A DNA stretch of 20,203 nucleotides from Reticulitermes lucifugus (lineage: Eukaryota; Arthropoda; Insecta; Blattodea; Rhinotermitidae), in contig JAKCWW010005526.1 of assembly GCA_026260175.1 (NCBI GenBank), forward strand, positions 5,851 to 26,053. The letters are read 5' to 3'. Shown here in pieces: positions 19,366 through 20,203 of this stretch (positions within the stretch are counted from its first letter, which is position 1; every line of letters begins with the position of its first letter). The notes below the pieces were generated by a model. That model made no database searches. It was not told the origin of the DNA and was given only the letters and a program-made list of their open reading frames with translations. Position numbers and translations under genes: made by a program.

Positions 19366-19648
19366 CGTAAAGGTAAGGGCTGAAGTAAATTTTTCACTTT
19401 GAACGCCATGGAAACGTATGGGGGAGTAGAGTCATAGCTCCACTGACACCGTCGACACTAGCTAGAACATAGCATATAGTTTCACTCACCGGTCGCTTTA
19501 CCTCGAAATACGGCTCCCTCTACAAGACTGGCTGCTGTGCTGCTTTAGAGGAAAGAAATATTTCTCACCCCTGCCAAGAATCCAACTGCGATGCTTCGGT
19601 ATTCCCAACCATAACCTCGCTGTCATACAGTCTATGACATCCTGGCTA
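19366..19648 (-). mobile_element. tRNA-derived SINE C, SINE A-like tail with a different head
   Basis: On the minus strand the head begins GCCAGGATGTCATAGACTG (A-box-like TGTCATAGACTG at 19628-19639). It continues GGTTATGGTTGGGAATACCG, then has a weak B box, CAGTTGGATTC (19578-19588), and CTTGGCAGGGGTGAG. The second half shares CGAGGTAAAGCGACCGG, ATGACTCTACTCCCCC, CCATGGCGTTC and the terminal CTTACCTTTACG with SINE A, in the same order. Head and first body half are unlike SINE A or B. No clear target duplication is seen. Confidence 0.75.
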
Positions 19649-19809
19649 ATAATTGCAAGAAATTCTTTAATATAATATTACGGCAAAATACATCATACAA
19701 GACTGTGCAATATCAAAGTAGGGAATATACGTATCTAACTAACTCCATGGATCAGAGTCCTTCTTGAGAAACTAACAGGTCCTCAGCTAGTCAAGAAATT
19801 CCCCGAATT

Positions 19810-20046
19810 TTATGGAAACCGAAGGTTTATTACCGCATTCACAAGAGCCCGCCACCTGTCCCTATCCTGAGCCAGACCAATCCAGTCCATGCCCCCTCCC
19901 AATATTGAAGATCCATTTTAATATTATCCTCCCATCTACGCCTGGGTCTTCCAAATGGTCTTTGTTCCCCAGATCTTCCCACCAAAACGCTGTATGCACT
20001 TCTCCCATCCGTGCCACAGTCCCCGGGCATCTCATTCTTCTTGACT
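19810..20046 (-). pseudogene. Non-LTR RT (endonuclease-RT / RTE-like), best-preserved C-terminal tail
   Basis: From 20046 downward the minus strand reads MRCPGTVARMGE, then after a frameshift near 19995 SAYSVLVGRSGEQRPFGRPR and [12 protein letters not shown]. After a second frameshift it reads [20 protein letters not shown] and LRFP, with a TAA stop at 19810-19812. These are the family's final motifs in order ([48 protein letters not shown]). The upstream end falls in a TATG/TATA simple repeat at about 20050-20081, so this copy is severely 5'-truncated. It is much closer to the family consensus than the copies at 1936-2310 and 14050-14250, so it is probably younger. Confidence 0.9.
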
Positions 20047-20048
20047 GA

Positions 20049-20081
20049 TTTATGTATATGTATGTACATATATGTGTATAT
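20049..20081. repeat. TATG/TATA-rich simple repeat
   Basis: Imperfect TATGTATATGTATGTACATA tract separating the retrotransposon tail from the next element. Confidence 0.7.
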
Positions 20082-20082
20082 A

Positions 20083-20203
20083 CAGGGTGTTTCATAAATC
20101 CCTCCGGGATTTCGGAGGTCTGTAGCTCAGGAGTCAAATTACACACGGGGGATGAGAGCATGTCAGTGAAAAGAGTACATATCCAAGTTTCGAACCTACC
20201 TTA
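20083..20203 (+). mobile_element. Start of unidentified repeat, cut by window end
   Basis: CAGGGTGTTTCATAAATCCC begins abruptly after a TATA tract. It is followed by a hairpin, CCTCCG-GGATTT-CGGAGG (20101-20118). CAGGGTGT(T/C)(T/C)C after TATATA is a recurrent repeat start in insect genomes. I cannot assign a class and the other end is outside the window. Confidence 0.4.

Overview
The window looks like non-coding DNA from an insect nuclear genome. It is AT-rich, has no open frame longer than about 110 codons, and carries long stretches without coding signal, simple repeats and many decayed retroelements. There is no operon, Shine-Dalgarno or other bacterial signal. From memory of similar repeats, the SINE bodies and non-LTR reverse transcriptase (RT) tails look most like those of cockroaches and termites (Blattodea). 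That placement is an inference and was not checked by search. I find no intact host protein gene; the window is intergenic or intronic.

Layout. 58-444 (-): C-terminal end of a Jockey/CR1-type RT with two internal stops, cut off at a (TAA)10 array. 950-1279 (+): the longest open frame, unrecognised. 1407-1697 (+): tRNA-derived SINE with an 11-bp target duplication. 1936-2310 (+): broken C-terminal tail of a second RT family. 3862 onward: possible hAT-like terminus. 4901-5099: weak promoter-plus-small-ORF candidate. 6690-6961 (-): second SINE whose 73-nt head has a fully paired acceptor stem. 8101-8339: the most striking object, a 172-bp spacerless near-perfect palindrome inside a 205-bp insert flanked by 17-bp direct repeats. 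9897-10050: small exon-like island. 11402-11690 (+) and 11695-11805 (-): two further SINE families abutting tail to tail. 12717-12752: (TTA)12. 12851-13105 (-): decayed SINE of the first family. 14050-14250 (-) and 15289-15665 (+): two more RT fragments. 16570-16754: short pogo/Tigger-like MITE. 19366-19648 (-): SINE with a different tRNA-like head but a tail like the first. 19810-20046 (-): best-preserved RT tail. 20083-end: start of an unidentified repeat cut by the window edge.

The elements do not form a pathway. The window records repeated insertion and decay: one RT family contributes four separate pieces, and one SINE tail/body is joined to at least three different tRNA-like heads. All family assignments come from reading translations and motifs by eye.
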